From: CAIWKO01 sp964469155
GTDB taxonomy: Bacteria > Bacteroidota > Bacteroidia > Bacteroidales > CAIWKO01
Reading direction: 5' to 3'
Length of the DNA: 64,000 bases
Assembly (NCBI GenBank): GCA_964469155.1
Contig: CAYXXU010000007.1
Span: 14,039-78,038 of the forward strand
Shown: positions 9,501 through 16,440 of the stretch, in pieces
Numbering within the stretch: the stretch's first letter is position 1
How the letters are laid out: each line of letters begins with the position of its first letter
The notes under the pieces: model-generated
What the model saw: the letters and a program-made list of their open reading frames with translations, nothing else
The model's database searches: none
Told to the model about the DNA's origin: nothing
Program-made: the position numbers and the translations under genes

Positions 9501-9866
9501 TCACCTCAAAATGTTACTCCCTCTTCCACCACTGTGTTTACGGTAACCGGAAATCTATTAGGATGCACCGATACATCTTCGGTCATTATAACAGTCGACC
9601 CCTGCACAGGTATTTCCGAAACCAGCATTTCAGATAACATAAAAATAGGGCCCATTCCTGCCCACGACCAACTGCTCATAGAATGTAAAATCAATACCGA
9701 TTTGGTGGTTTCACTTTTTACTGTGGAAGGCAAGTTGTTGTCTGTTCAACAATGTATTGCAGACAAGACTTATTTTGTTTCAACAACTAACCTTGCTGCG
9801 GCGGTGTATTTCCTGCGAATAAAATCTGATAATGAGATCAGAACTTTCAAAATTGTGAAACAATAA
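6585..9866 (+). CDS. Large T9SS-secreted adhesin-like protein with tandem PKD/Ig-like repeats
   Basis: 1093 residues. The signal peptide ends near 'INSFGQ' (residue 24). Residues ~25-160 form a jelly-roll-like domain ('VILDDIRVICYNN' at its end, as in MAM/carbohydrate-binding folds). Residues ~215-370 are cysteine-rich and resemble a pre-peptidase C-terminal type domain ('DVDCYRLTLNAGTTLSLKV'). From ~375 on there are Ig/PKD-like units marked by 'VCAG', 'SYIWAYSGTGATI' and 'TYTVTGTLAGC'; three consecutive 161-residue units occupy residues ~522-1004. The C-terminus (~1010-1093) is a type A sorting domain ending 'AAVYFLRIKSDNEIRTFKIVKQ'. The protein is probably exported by T9SS and displayed on the surface as an adhesin or structural protein. 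No catalytic domain is recognised. Confidence 0.85.
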   Translation: MKTIIRSLVLICLLLNIKINSFGQEVIFQESFNSNKNPLFLKTSAGCQGYVGGIKILSSSFGDKVYETPLLDFSNGVYFLSFRYKLNIKSDIMANLKVYYKANDKKEEELLAIFNETTLGFITTNLYLPSTAMKSRLVFDFSGFSSGNVILDDIRVICYNNAEAFSIGNFVYVDTEFNFSSSFLKIAVSEKQCAGLPAITEDDQKIVTPAKMVSCPAGGILEGEPDCYTDYLDTINSGCNNLPNRFTELNSCNGVICGKSGNYTFLGAPNRDVDCYRLTLNAGTTLSLKVVADFKVRIFINYLIDCDVSLIPLTPVGYALAGDTAELTYNATTPYNIVFYVTAYTPQPGGVSVPCGSNYVMIYNTYSSIITPVPPIAASNPACAPTVLNPMASVGGYSFFWQGNSCGISTSSNAVLNSYPVLSSGNYYVRAKSNLLGCWTPCSSVNVAINQPPVVNANAFPLSVCAGGQAQLTANGATSYVWMPGNLTGGQINVNPASTTTYTVTGTLAGCTASTTASVIANPYPAAAGGISGPLAVCAGANGISYNVSPIADATSYIWAYSGTGATINGSGNTISINFASNATSGTLTVKGHNSCGDGNVSAGYIITVKPLPNVSASAIPSTVCVGSPASLTGIGNATSYNWQPGNLNGASVSVSPLSNTIYTVTGDLNGCTASNTVTVSTNPFPADAGNISGVQTVCAGVNGIAYSVPAITDATSYIWAFSGTGATINGNGNSMVINFASNATSGILTVKGHNSCGDGNVSAGYIITVKPLPTVSASAIPSTVCVGSPASLTGIGNATSYNWQPGNLNGASVSVSPGSNTIYTVTGDLNGCTASNTVTVSTNPYPVAAGNITGTPSVCEGANGILYSVPLIADAISYEWSYSGTGASISGSGNSVIIDFASNATSGILTVKGNNDCGFGAISSGYPVAVNPLPLVSASALPSYICDGQTSVLTASGNATLYIWQPGNLSGSPQNVTPSSTTVFTVTGNLLGCTDTSSVIITVDPCTGISETSISDNIKIGPIPAHDQLLIECKINTDLVVSLFTVEGKLLSVQQCIADKTYFVSTTNLAAAVYFLRIKSDNEIRTFKIVKQ
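8148..9596 (+). repeat. Three in-frame 483-bp coding repeats
   Basis: Units start at 8148, 8631 and 9114 with identical 483-bp (161-codon) spacing. Copies 1 and 2 are close to identical over their last ~310 bases (about 14 differences counted by eye between 8320-8640 and 8803-9123), while copy 3 and the first third of each unit are much more diverged. This mosaic indicates recent unequal crossover or gene conversion. Confidence 0.92.
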
Positions 9867-9929
9867 GCCTCCTGTTACATTCTGTTTCGGTCGTTGGCTT
9901 ACTAACGCTTTTTACTTCAATAGAATGAC

Positions 9930-9937
9930 TACCTTTG
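9930..9937 (+). promoter_or_regulatory. -7 promoter element of era
   Basis: TACCTTTG ends 15 bases before the ATG at 9953. An in-frame TTG at 9935 lies inside this element, which argues for the ATG as the true start. Confidence 0.55.
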
Positions 9938-9952
9938 TGCAGAATTTTAAAA

Positions 9953-10834
9953 ATGACACATAAAGCGGGTTTTGTAAATATAATTGGTAGCCCCAATGTT
10001 GGTAAGTCTACATTAATGAATGCTTTGGTGGGTGAAAAACTTTCTATCATCACCCGTAAGGCTCAAACCACCCGCCATCGCATCATGGGCATCATCAATG
10101 GCGAAGATTTTCAGATCGTTTACTCTGACACGCCCGGCATACTAAAGCCGCACTACAAATTGCATGAAGCCATGATGAAACAGGTCGGCAATGCCCTGCA
10201 GGATGCCGATGTGTTGTTATATGTGGTTGAAGCCGGTGAGAAACCTGATGAAAACGCATTTTTAATTGAGCAGATCAATAAAACAGAGATACCTGTGCTC
10301 TTACTGATCAATAAAATGGATGCGGTCGAACCCGAAAAAATTACAGAAACCGAATCGCTATGGGCTCCTTTATTTACCAGGGCTAAGGTTATTCATGTTT
10401 CGGCCCTGAAGCATCTCAACCTCAACAAGGTTTTCGAAGCCATTATGCTCTGCCTGCCCGAGTCGCCTCCATATTATTCAAAGGACGAACTCACCGACAA
10501 ACCCATGCGGTTTTTTGTGGCCGAGATCATTCGTGAGAAAATACTGCTGTTCTATTCAAAGGAAGTGCCCTACAGCGCTGAAGTTGTAATTGATTCGTAT
10601 AAAGAAGAAGAAACCATAAACCGCATTGCCGCAACAATTTTTGTGGCTCGCGAATCGCAGAAAGCAATTATTCTCGGTCACAAAGGCTCGGGAATTAAAC
10701 GGTTGGGGACAGAAGCCCGGCTCGACATTGAATACTTTGTCGGTAAACATGTGTTTCTGGATATCACCGTCAAGGTAAACGAAAACTGGCGCAACGATGC
10801 AAATATGCTCCAGCGATTCGGTTACGAAATGTAA
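9953..10834 (+). CDS. era: GTPase Era
   Basis: About 293 residues, the usual length. The N-terminal GTPase domain shows G1 'GSPNVGKST', G3 'DTPG' and G4 'NKMD'; the C-terminal KH domain carries the 'ILGHKGSGIKRLG' loop (near residue 240) that binds the 3' end of 16S rRNA. Era acts in 30S subunit maturation and couples it to growth. I start it at ATG 9953 because the upstream TTG lies in the promoter. The gene is followed 48 bases later by der, giving an adjacent pair of ribosome-assembly GTPases (Era for 30S, Der for 50S). Confidence 0.97.
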   Translation: MTHKAGFVNIIGSPNVGKSTLMNALVGEKLSIITRKAQTTRHRIMGIINGEDFQIVYSDTPGILKPHYKLHEAMMKQVGNALQDADVLLYVVEAGEKPDENAFLIEQINKTEIPVLLLINKMDAVEPEKITETESLWAPLFTRAKVIHVSALKHLNLNKVFEAIMLCLPESPPYYSKDELTDKPMRFFVAEIIREKILLFYSKEVPYSAEVVIDSYKEEETINRIAATIFVARESQKAIILGHKGSGIKRLGTEARLDIEYFVGKHVFLDITVKVNENWRNDANMLQRFGYEM

Positions 10835-10882
10835 GAATTTCAGAAGTCAGAAATGAAAATTCAGAATTAAAAAATAAAAATA

Positions 10883-12187
10883 ATGTCGAATATTTTAGCA
10901 ATTGTCGGTCGGCCGAATGTAGGCAAATCAACTCTATTTAACCGCCTTACGGGTGAACGCGATGCTATTGTTGATCCCACAAGCGGAGTCACACGCGACC
11001 GTCATTATGGCAAATCCGACTGGAACGGAGTTTCTTTTTCGGTGGTCGATACAGGCGGGCTGGTGGTCGGTTCGGAAGATATTTTTGAAGAGCAGATTCA
11101 TAAACAGGTGGCCCTGGCTATCGACGAAGCCGATGTAATAGTTTTTATGCTCGATGTCGTAGAGGGCCTCACACCTTTGGATCAGGAAATTGGTATCATG
11201 TTGCGCAAGGTTAAGAAACCCGTGCTCCTGGCGGTTAACAAGGTCGACAACAATGCCCGCATTGCCGATTCCGCTGAGTTCTATCAGTTGGGTTATCCGA
11301 AAATATTTGCCTTGTCGTCCATCAATGGAGCCGGCACAGGTGAGTTTCTCGATGAATTGGTGCAGCATTTCAATGTGGCCGAGCCGGAAGAAGTTCCCGA
11401 TCTGCCCAAAATAGCCGTGGTGGGTCGACCCAATGCAGGCAAATCATCTTTGGTAAATGTACTTTTAGGCACCGAACGCAATATTGTTACTCCTATTGCC
11501 GGAACCACACGCGATTCCATTTACACACGCTACAACGGTTTTGGTTTCGATATGCTGCTGGTCGATACGGCCGGTTTGCGCAAGAAACAGAAGGTCACCG
11601 AGGACATTGAGTTTTTCTCTACCCTCAGGGCGATACGCTCCATCGAAAGCAGCGATGTCTGCCTCCTGATGATCGATGCCGAAGGTGGCATAGGAGCCCA
11701 GGACCTCCATATTTTCAGTATCATTCAGAAGAATCATAAGGGAATTGTGATCGTGGTAAACAAATGGGATTTGGTGGAGAAAACCGTGAATACCCATCTG
11801 CAAATTGAAGATGAGATAAAACGTAAGATAGCTCCTTTCACCGATGTTCCTATTATTTTTGCTTCTGCTCTCACCAAACAGCGCATTTATAAAACCCTCG
11901 AGACAGCCATAGATGTCTATAAAAACCGCACGCAAAAGATCCAGACCTCTAAACTGAACGATCTGATGTTGCCAATTGTTTCGATGAATCCGCCTCCATC
12001 AGTCAAAAGCAAGTTCCCGAAGATTAAATATATTCAGCAACTTCCTTTGCATTACCCGGCCTTTGCGTTTTTCTGCAGCCACAGTCAGTATGTGAAGGAT
12101 CCTTACAAACGGTTCCTCGAAAACAAGATCCGCGAAAATTTTAACCTCACCGGTGTCCCCATCGAGATCTATTTCAGGGACAAGTAG
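10883..12187 (+). CDS. der: GTPase Der (EngA)
   Basis: 434 residues with the double GTPase arrangement unique to Der: G1 'GRPNVGKST' near residue 8 and a second G1 'GRPNAGKSS' near residue 180, each followed by its own DTGG/DTAG and NKVD/NKWD motifs, then a C-terminal KH-like domain ('PPSVKSKFPKIKYIQQ' onward). Der is needed for 50S subunit assembly. It lies 48 bases downstream of era, probably in one transcript; the short gap is filled by A/T-rich, direct-repeat-like sequence (CAGAA/TCAGAA) with no terminator. Confidence 0.98.
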   Translation: MSNILAIVGRPNVGKSTLFNRLTGERDAIVDPTSGVTRDRHYGKSDWNGVSFSVVDTGGLVVGSEDIFEEQIHKQVALAIDEADVIVFMLDVVEGLTPLDQEIGIMLRKVKKPVLLAVNKVDNNARIADSAEFYQLGYPKIFALSSINGAGTGEFLDELVQHFNVAEPEEVPDLPKIAVVGRPNAGKSSLVNVLLGTERNIVTPIAGTTRDSIYTRYNGFGFDMLLVDTAGLRKKQKVTEDIEFFSTLRAIRSIESSDVCLLMIDAEGGIGAQDLHIFSIIQKNHKGIVIVVNKWDLVEKTVNTHLQIEDEIKRKIAPFTDVPIIFASALTKQRIYKTLETAIDVYKNRTQKIQTSKLNDLMLPIVSMNPPPSVKSKFPKIKYIQQLPLHYPAFAFFCSHSQYVKDPYKRFLENKIRENFNLTGVPIEIYFRDK

Positions 12188-12252
12188 TGAAATTTCAAAT
12201 GACCTGTAGCATACAATCACCAGTCTTCAGTCGGCAATCAGCAATCGGCAAT

Positions 12253-12319
12253 GGGTTTGAAATATTGAATTTTAGTAATTGGAATTTATTTGTTATTTGT
12301 TTTTTGTTATTTGGAATTT
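12253..12319. repeat. Dispersed A/T-rich intergenic repeat, copy 1
   Basis: The stretch between der and the S4-domain gene contains GGAATTTATTTGTTATTTG and TTGTTATTTGGAATTT. Its reverse complement matches, with small gaps, the block at 37871-37936; both copies end in AAACCC when read in the same orientation. Confidence 0.65.
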
Positions 12320-12358
12320 CTCCCGGCTTTAGTATTAACCTAATAAGCGATTGCCATA

Positions 12359-12739
12359 ATGGAACAGGGCACAGTCCGTATCGATAAATGGTTGTGGGCG
12401 GTTCGTTTGTTCAAAACCCGCAGCCTTTCGGCAGAAGCCTGCCGCAGCGGAAAAGTGAGCATTAAGGATATGCCGGTAAAAGCCTCGCGTGAGGTAAAGA
12501 TTAATGATATTATAGTAATTAATCAGCCGCCTGTCATCCGCACAGTGAAGGTGCTGAGTTTATTGCGCAACCGTGTTTCGGCCAAACTGGTGCCCCTGCA
12601 CATGGAAGATCTGACCCCCGCATCCGAATACGAAAAGATAGAAGTTCGCAAAGCCGTTGCCTTTGTCTACCGCCCCCGCGGAACCGGCCGCCCCACGAAA
12701 AAGGAGAGGAGAGATATGGATGGGGAGATAAACCTATAA
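12359..12739 (+). CDS. hslR: S4-domain RNA-binding protein, Hsp15 (HslR) family
   Basis: 126 residues. Residues ~5-65 are an S4 RNA-binding domain ('VRIDKWLWAVRLFKTRSLSA', 'ACRSGKVSIKDMPVKASREV'), followed by a short conserved segment and a basic, arginine/proline-rich tail ('RPRGTGRPTKKERRDMDG'). This order and length match Hsp15, which binds free 50S subunits carrying nascent chains and helps recycle stalled ribosomes. It sits after era and der, making a small ribosome-related neighbourhood, although a 171-base gap with a dispersed repeat separates it from der. Start ATG 12359 is the first reasonable start for the S4 domain. Confidence 0.88.
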   Translation: MEQGTVRIDKWLWAVRLFKTRSLSAEACRSGKVSIKDMPVKASREVKINDIIVINQPPVIRTVKVLSLLRNRVSAKLVPLHMEDLTPASEYEKIEVRKAVAFVYRPRGTGRPTKKERRDMDGEINL

Positions 12740-13383
12740 TGCCTTCTGATTTGTCAAAATATTTTATTGAAACAGGCGCTTAAATAATAATGTAAGATTG
12801 AAATAGAACCCATGATATAAGAGTTAAAGCATAACCTAATTTCATAAATAAAGTGATAATGGTTTCACCTTTGCTTATTTGATGTTACAAGAAGGTGGTT
12901 CGCTTAACTTTTTAACCTTAGTAAATAAATATGTGTGTGTGATTCAACCTTATTACCTTAATTTTGTTTTAATACCGATAGCACATTTAATATAGGAGTC
13001 CAATTTCGACTGCGTCTTATTGTTCTCCTATTTTCATGTAGCATCGGCATTACTTTTGTAACTTATTTTTTTGGGTAGACTAAAAAAAGAAGAAAAAGAA
13101 TAATAAGCTAATAAGGTTTGGTGATTCGTGGTATATATTTTTACTAAGGTTTGAAAAAAAATAAGGTTTCTATATTTCAGGTTATTACGGTTATTTTTTA
13201 TACGCCTAATTCAAATATTTTATTTCTTAAAGGTCTCATCAGTCACAAAAGTCATGGTTGTCGCACAACCTTTCCCGACTTATCACGATATCTTACACCT
13301 GCCTCAAAGTTTTTTTAGTATTTTTACATCAAATGATTTTTTATATAATTTTATCAAAATTTGTAAAACTAAATTTTATTAAA
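12740..13383. other. Gene-free A/T-rich stretch with an imperfect inverted repeat
   Basis: No open frame here has coding character. The clearest structure is an imperfect inverted repeat: 12975-12998 (CCGATAGC...TATAGGAG) against 13025-13047 (CTCCTATT...GCATCGG), enclosing 26 bases. A -7-like TACTTTTG follows at 13051-13058. The rest is poly-A/T-rich sequence leading to the lipoprotein at 13384. Confidence 0.5.
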
Positions 13384-13962
13384 ATGAAAAAGTTATTATT
13401 ATTTGTGCTTCTTTCAGCGATTCTCGCAGTTATGATCGTTTCGTGCAAAAAGGATGATAATACGACTCCAGATCCAGATCCCAATCCCCCAACCGGACAT
13501 GATACCCTATATTATGTAAAGTACCTGGGAACGAAATACGAGATCGATAAATGCCATGTATTTGTAGAAGACGGTTTTGGCTCAAACGGCGACTATTCTA
13601 TATATTTAGCCTCGTCCACAGTTACTTATAGTGCTCCCCCAATCAATGATATTTATGGGACAGGAAGCGGCATAAAATTGCGGGTGCATACAGATAATTC
13701 TTCTTTGTTCTATCATAGTCAGTATGCAATCGATACTGTTGGCACACCCGCCGAACTTTATTATTTAAAAAATAATGGTGTAATTTATATCAACGAAGAT
13801 TTCTTTATTGATGGTACAAACATTTCACTTGTTTCGGGCAGTTGCTCAATCGTAAGTATGGGGTCGAATGTTTATGAACTTAGTGCTAATTTGATAAAAT
13901 ATCCCAATATTCCGATAGTTGTTTATTTTAAAGGAGAAATTCCTATTCATCCGGCTCAATAG
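13384..13962 (+). CDS. Putative lipoprotein, unknown function
   Basis: 192 residues starting at ATG 13384; an upstream in-frame extension (from 13258) lacks coding character and would bury the signal peptide. The lipoprotein signal is clear: 'MKKLLLFVLLSAILAVMIVSCKK' with the acylated Cys at ~21, followed by a D/P-rich linker ('DDNTTPDPDPNPPTG'). The remainder is predicted beta-rich ('LYYVKYLGTKYEID', 'SGIKLRVHTDNSS', 'VVYFKGEIPIH'). The 'SCKKDDN' start is common among Bacteroidota surface lipoproteins. No domain is recognised. It stands alone, in a long A/T-rich surrounding. Confidence 0.8.
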   Translation: MKKLLLFVLLSAILAVMIVSCKKDDNTTPDPDPNPPTGHDTLYYVKYLGTKYEIDKCHVFVEDGFGSNGDYSIYLASSTVTYSAPPINDIYGTGSGIKLRVHTDNSSLFYHSQYAIDTVGTPAELYYLKNNGVIYINEDFFIDGTNISLVSGSCSIVSMGSNVYELSANLIKYPNIPIVVYFKGEIPIHPAQ

Positions 13963-14017
13963 AATAGATTATTATTAGTTGGCATGTAGCCATCACGCCT
14001 CGTTGGCGCGCCGCTTG

Positions 14018-14102
14018 TCCCGACATGTCGGGATTTCTAACGCGTGCATTCAACCCATTTTCCTAATAGCCTAAAGCCTAATAGCCTAAAGCCTAAAAGC
14101 CT
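14018..14102. repeat. Palindrome plus TAGCCTAAAGCC repeats downstream of the next gene
   Basis: A perfect 16-bp palindrome TCCCGACATGTCGGGA (14018-14033) is followed by CCATTTTCCTAA and tandem TAGCCTAAAGCC-type units (14066-14102) that run up to the stop of the minus-strand gene at 14103. The same CCATTTTCCTAA ... CTAAAGCCTAATAGCC string recurs near 18641-18681, again just past the stop of a minus-strand gene. Confidence 0.7.
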
Positions 14103-14867
14103 TCATGCCCCCTCTTTCACTCCCTTAATCCGCTTCAGCCGCTTCACCAAAATCTTCGTCACCGTCATCGCCTCCTCCGATCTCGCCCCATAAAGCGATT
14201 TCACATAACTTTTACACGCCAGCGAAACATCCACCAACCCTGTATCATCTCCATACAAACCCTTATCCCTTTTCAACATCAAATCTTTAACTACCGAACG
14301 TTTCAGCACCACACTCTTTTTTGCTTCATCCACCTTCTCACCAAATTCCAGCAATCCGGTCACTTTCAATATTTCTTCCTGAGGATTATAAAAAGTCATA
14401 TTCTTAAGCCAAACAATAAACTCATAAAATTTCCCCAAAACATCATCCATTCCAAGCTGGCTGTTGCTTTTCGTATGTTCCAAAACATTACCATCCTCAT
14501 CTTTCTTTCTCCTCACTTTATCTCCCGTAATTTCCTCCATTTTTCTCTTTGCTGATAACTTATTACCACTATTTTCTTTGCTGCATTTCAGCGAATTATA
14601 CGCACGTCTGCACAGGCTTTTCAATTCTTTGAACAGAGTCTGTTGTGCGTTTATCAACACTTTCAGCTCCATCGCACCAACACTGTAATTTTTATCCAAA
14701 ATCACCGCTTCATCATAGCGGGCCGTCATTTTCGCAATCGTCAGATCCTCATTCGCAGGATTATATTTCGATCCAAACTCGCCGCATGCAGCTATAATTC
14801 CGAAAAAATTCTCAATATTCTTTTTATGAGAAATTTCTATCGTGCTCTTCTTTTTTTCCTTTTCCAT
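14103..14867 (-). CDS. Hypothetical helical protein (orphan), next to 21-bp periodic DNA
   Basis: 254 residues, not recognised. It has no signal peptide or membrane segment and is rich in Lys/Glu. It is predicted mostly alpha-helical: an N-terminal helical bundle ('NIENFFGIIAACGEFGSKY', 'MELKVLINAQQTLFKELKSL'), a central very basic, disordered segment at residues ~105-135 ('KLSAKRKMEEITGDKVRRKK'), and a C-terminal helical part ending 'TKILVKRLKRIKGVKEG'. The basic centre and C-terminus would suit nucleic-acid contact, but that is inference. On its 5' side is a gene-free A/T-rich region with degenerate 21-bp periodicity. The start is taken at ATG 14867. Confidence 0.7.
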   Translation of the reverse strand: MEKEKKKSTIEISHKKNIENFFGIIAACGEFGSKYNPANEDLTIAKMTARYDEAVILDKNYSVGAMELKVLINAQQTLFKELKSLCRRAYNSLKCSKENSGNKLSAKRKMEEITGDKVRRKKDEDGNVLEHTKSNSQLGMDDVLGKFYEFIVWLKNMTFYNPQEEILKVTGLLEFGEKVDEAKKSVVLKRSVVKDLMLKRDKGLYGDDTGLVDVSLACKSYVKSLYGARSEEAMTVTKILVKRLKRIKGVKEGA

Positions 14868-15026
14868 AATGATTAGAGTGAGAGATCAATTCACAAAGAT
14901 AATAAATTACATCTAATTACACCACTCGAATAATACGATTAAAAAAAAACTTTTTACGAATAGACATTTTCCGAAATAAAATACACTATAACTAAATTTA
15001 GTAAGTCAACAAACCAAAATAAAACA

Positions 15027-15215
15027 ATAACCATCTAAAAACAAATTATGATCATCCAAAAACAAATTATTAAACACTAAAATTAATATGTCATCATCAC
15101 ATATCGAATTAGCATCAACTAAGATCAAAATAATAACAACTAAAATCAATAATTCATCAACTATTTCAGAAAGATAATCAACTAAAATCGTTATCTCAAT
15201 AACTTAAATGATTCA
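15027..15215. repeat. Degenerate 21-bp periodic repeat
   Basis: Nine consecutive 21-base segments starting at 15027 align on a loose ATCAACTAAAATCAA core. Units 15027-15047 and 15048-15068 share CAAAAACAAATT-type ends; units at 15111, 15132, 15153 and 15174 share CAACTA(A/T). It lies inside the 587-base gene-free stretch 14868-15454, upstream of the orphan gene at 14103-14867. The repeats are strongly decayed. Confidence 0.5.
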
Positions 15216-15428
15216 AACCAATGAACATCATTTCATCTGCCCGACATCGACAAAACAAACTATATCATTTCCCAAACTGCCACGGTCATTTTCAGCCATC
15301 CAATAAAAATTATGAAACTTTTCTGTGGTTGGCTCATTAATGTTCACCTCACCTATCTGTCTTTTTTCGCACAAAATCATACTTCACTAAAACCATCAAT
15401 ATTTTACAATCACGTAAATATAAAATCG

Positions 15429-15436
15429 TATTTTTG
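15429..15436 (+). promoter_or_regulatory. -7 promoter element of the polyprenyl synthase gene
   Basis: TATTTTTG matches TAnnTTTG and ends 18 bases before the ATG at 15455. No TTG is found at -33. Confidence 0.5.
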
Positions 15437-15454
15437 TTATGGAAATAAAACCGC

Positions 15455-16429
15455 ATGATAAGCCTTGCCGAGATCAAAAAGCCTATTGATGAAAATCTGA
15501 AAGAATTCGAAAAGATTTTCGAAGCAGCGATGCACAGCGATTCGATGTTGCTTAACAAGATCGTGAAGTATATTCTGAAAAGCAAGGGCAAACAGCTGAG
15601 GCCGGTGCTGGTATTGCTGACGGCAGGTATGTTTGGCAAAATATCAGATTCGTCGTATACGGCCGCCGCCCTGATTGAGTTGCTGCATACGGCTTCGCTG
15701 GTGCACGACGATGTGGTGGACGAATCGAACTTCAGGCGCGGATTTTTTTCGGTGAATGCACTGTGGAAAAACAAAGCCGCTGTGCTGGTGGGCGATTACC
15801 TGCTTTCGAGAGGCATGATGCTGGCGCTGGAAAAACAGGAATATAAGATTTTGCACCTGTTTTCGGATGCGGTGAAGGAAATGAGCGAGGGCGAGCTGCT
15901 GCAAATACAGAAGGCGCGCCTGATGAATATAAACGAAGAAGTCTACTACCAAATAATTCGCAAAAAGACTGCTTCGCTGATAGCGGCCTGCTGCGCTTCG
16001 GGGGTGGCCTCGGTTTCGGGAAACCAGGAGCATATCGACAAGATGAAGCTGTTTGGCGAATATGTGGGACTGGCCTTCCAGATCAAGGACGACCTGCTGG
16101 ATTTTGACGCCGATAACCTGACCGGTAAACCCTCGCAAAACGACCTGAAGGAGCAAAAGCTGTCGCTTCCGCTTATATATACTCTTGAAAAGGTAGATTT
16201 TTTTGAGAAACGAAAGTTGCTATCCTATGTGAAGAACCATAGCTCGGACAAGAAAAAGGTGAAAGTGATTATCGACCGCATTAAATCGGTTGACGGGTTT
16301 GCTTACGCTGAAAAGCGGATGTCGGAGTTTCGGGATCAGGCCCTGGGGATATTGGCGGAATTTCCGGATTCGGTGTTCAATAAATCATTGGAGAAACTCG
16401 TTTCTTTTACTACCGACAGAAAATATTAA
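15455..16429 (+). CDS. Polyprenyl diphosphate synthase (trans-isoprenyl synthase family)
   Basis: 324 residues. The two aspartate-rich motifs of the family are present: 'LVHDDVVDES' (near residue 88) and 'QIKDDLLDFD' (near residue 211), together with 'GKQLRPVLVLL' near residue 46. The enzyme condenses isopentenyl diphosphate onto an allylic primer to give the long-chain diphosphate for quinones or lipid carriers. The first motif has the spacing DDVVD of long-chain synthases; product length cannot be fixed from the sequence. The UbiA-type prenyltransferase at 41254-42132 could use its product. ATG 15455 follows a -7 element. The next gene begins 11 bases after the stop. Confidence 0.95.
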   Translation: MISLAEIKKPIDENLKEFEKIFEAAMHSDSMLLNKIVKYILKSKGKQLRPVLVLLTAGMFGKISDSSYTAAALIELLHTASLVHDDVVDESNFRRGFFSVNALWKNKAAVLVGDYLLSRGMMLALEKQEYKILHLFSDAVKEMSEGELLQIQKARLMNINEEVYYQIIRKKTASLIAACCASGVASVSGNQEHIDKMKLFGEYVGLAFQIKDDLLDFDADNLTGKPSQNDLKEQKLSLPLIYTLEKVDFFEKRKLLSYVKNHSSDKKKVKVIIDRIKSVDGFAYAEKRMSEFRDQALGILAEFPDSVFNKSLEKLVSFTTDRKY

Positions 16430-16440
16430 TTATTGAGTTT

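Noticed and set aside
10934..11935. Minus-strand open frames inside der (144 and 156 codons)
   Set aside because: They lie antisense to a highly conserved GTPase gene and encode nothing recognisable.
13258..13383. N-terminal extension of the lipoprotein at 13384
   Set aside because: It would place a good lipoprotein signal inside the chain and is poor, A/T-rich sequence.
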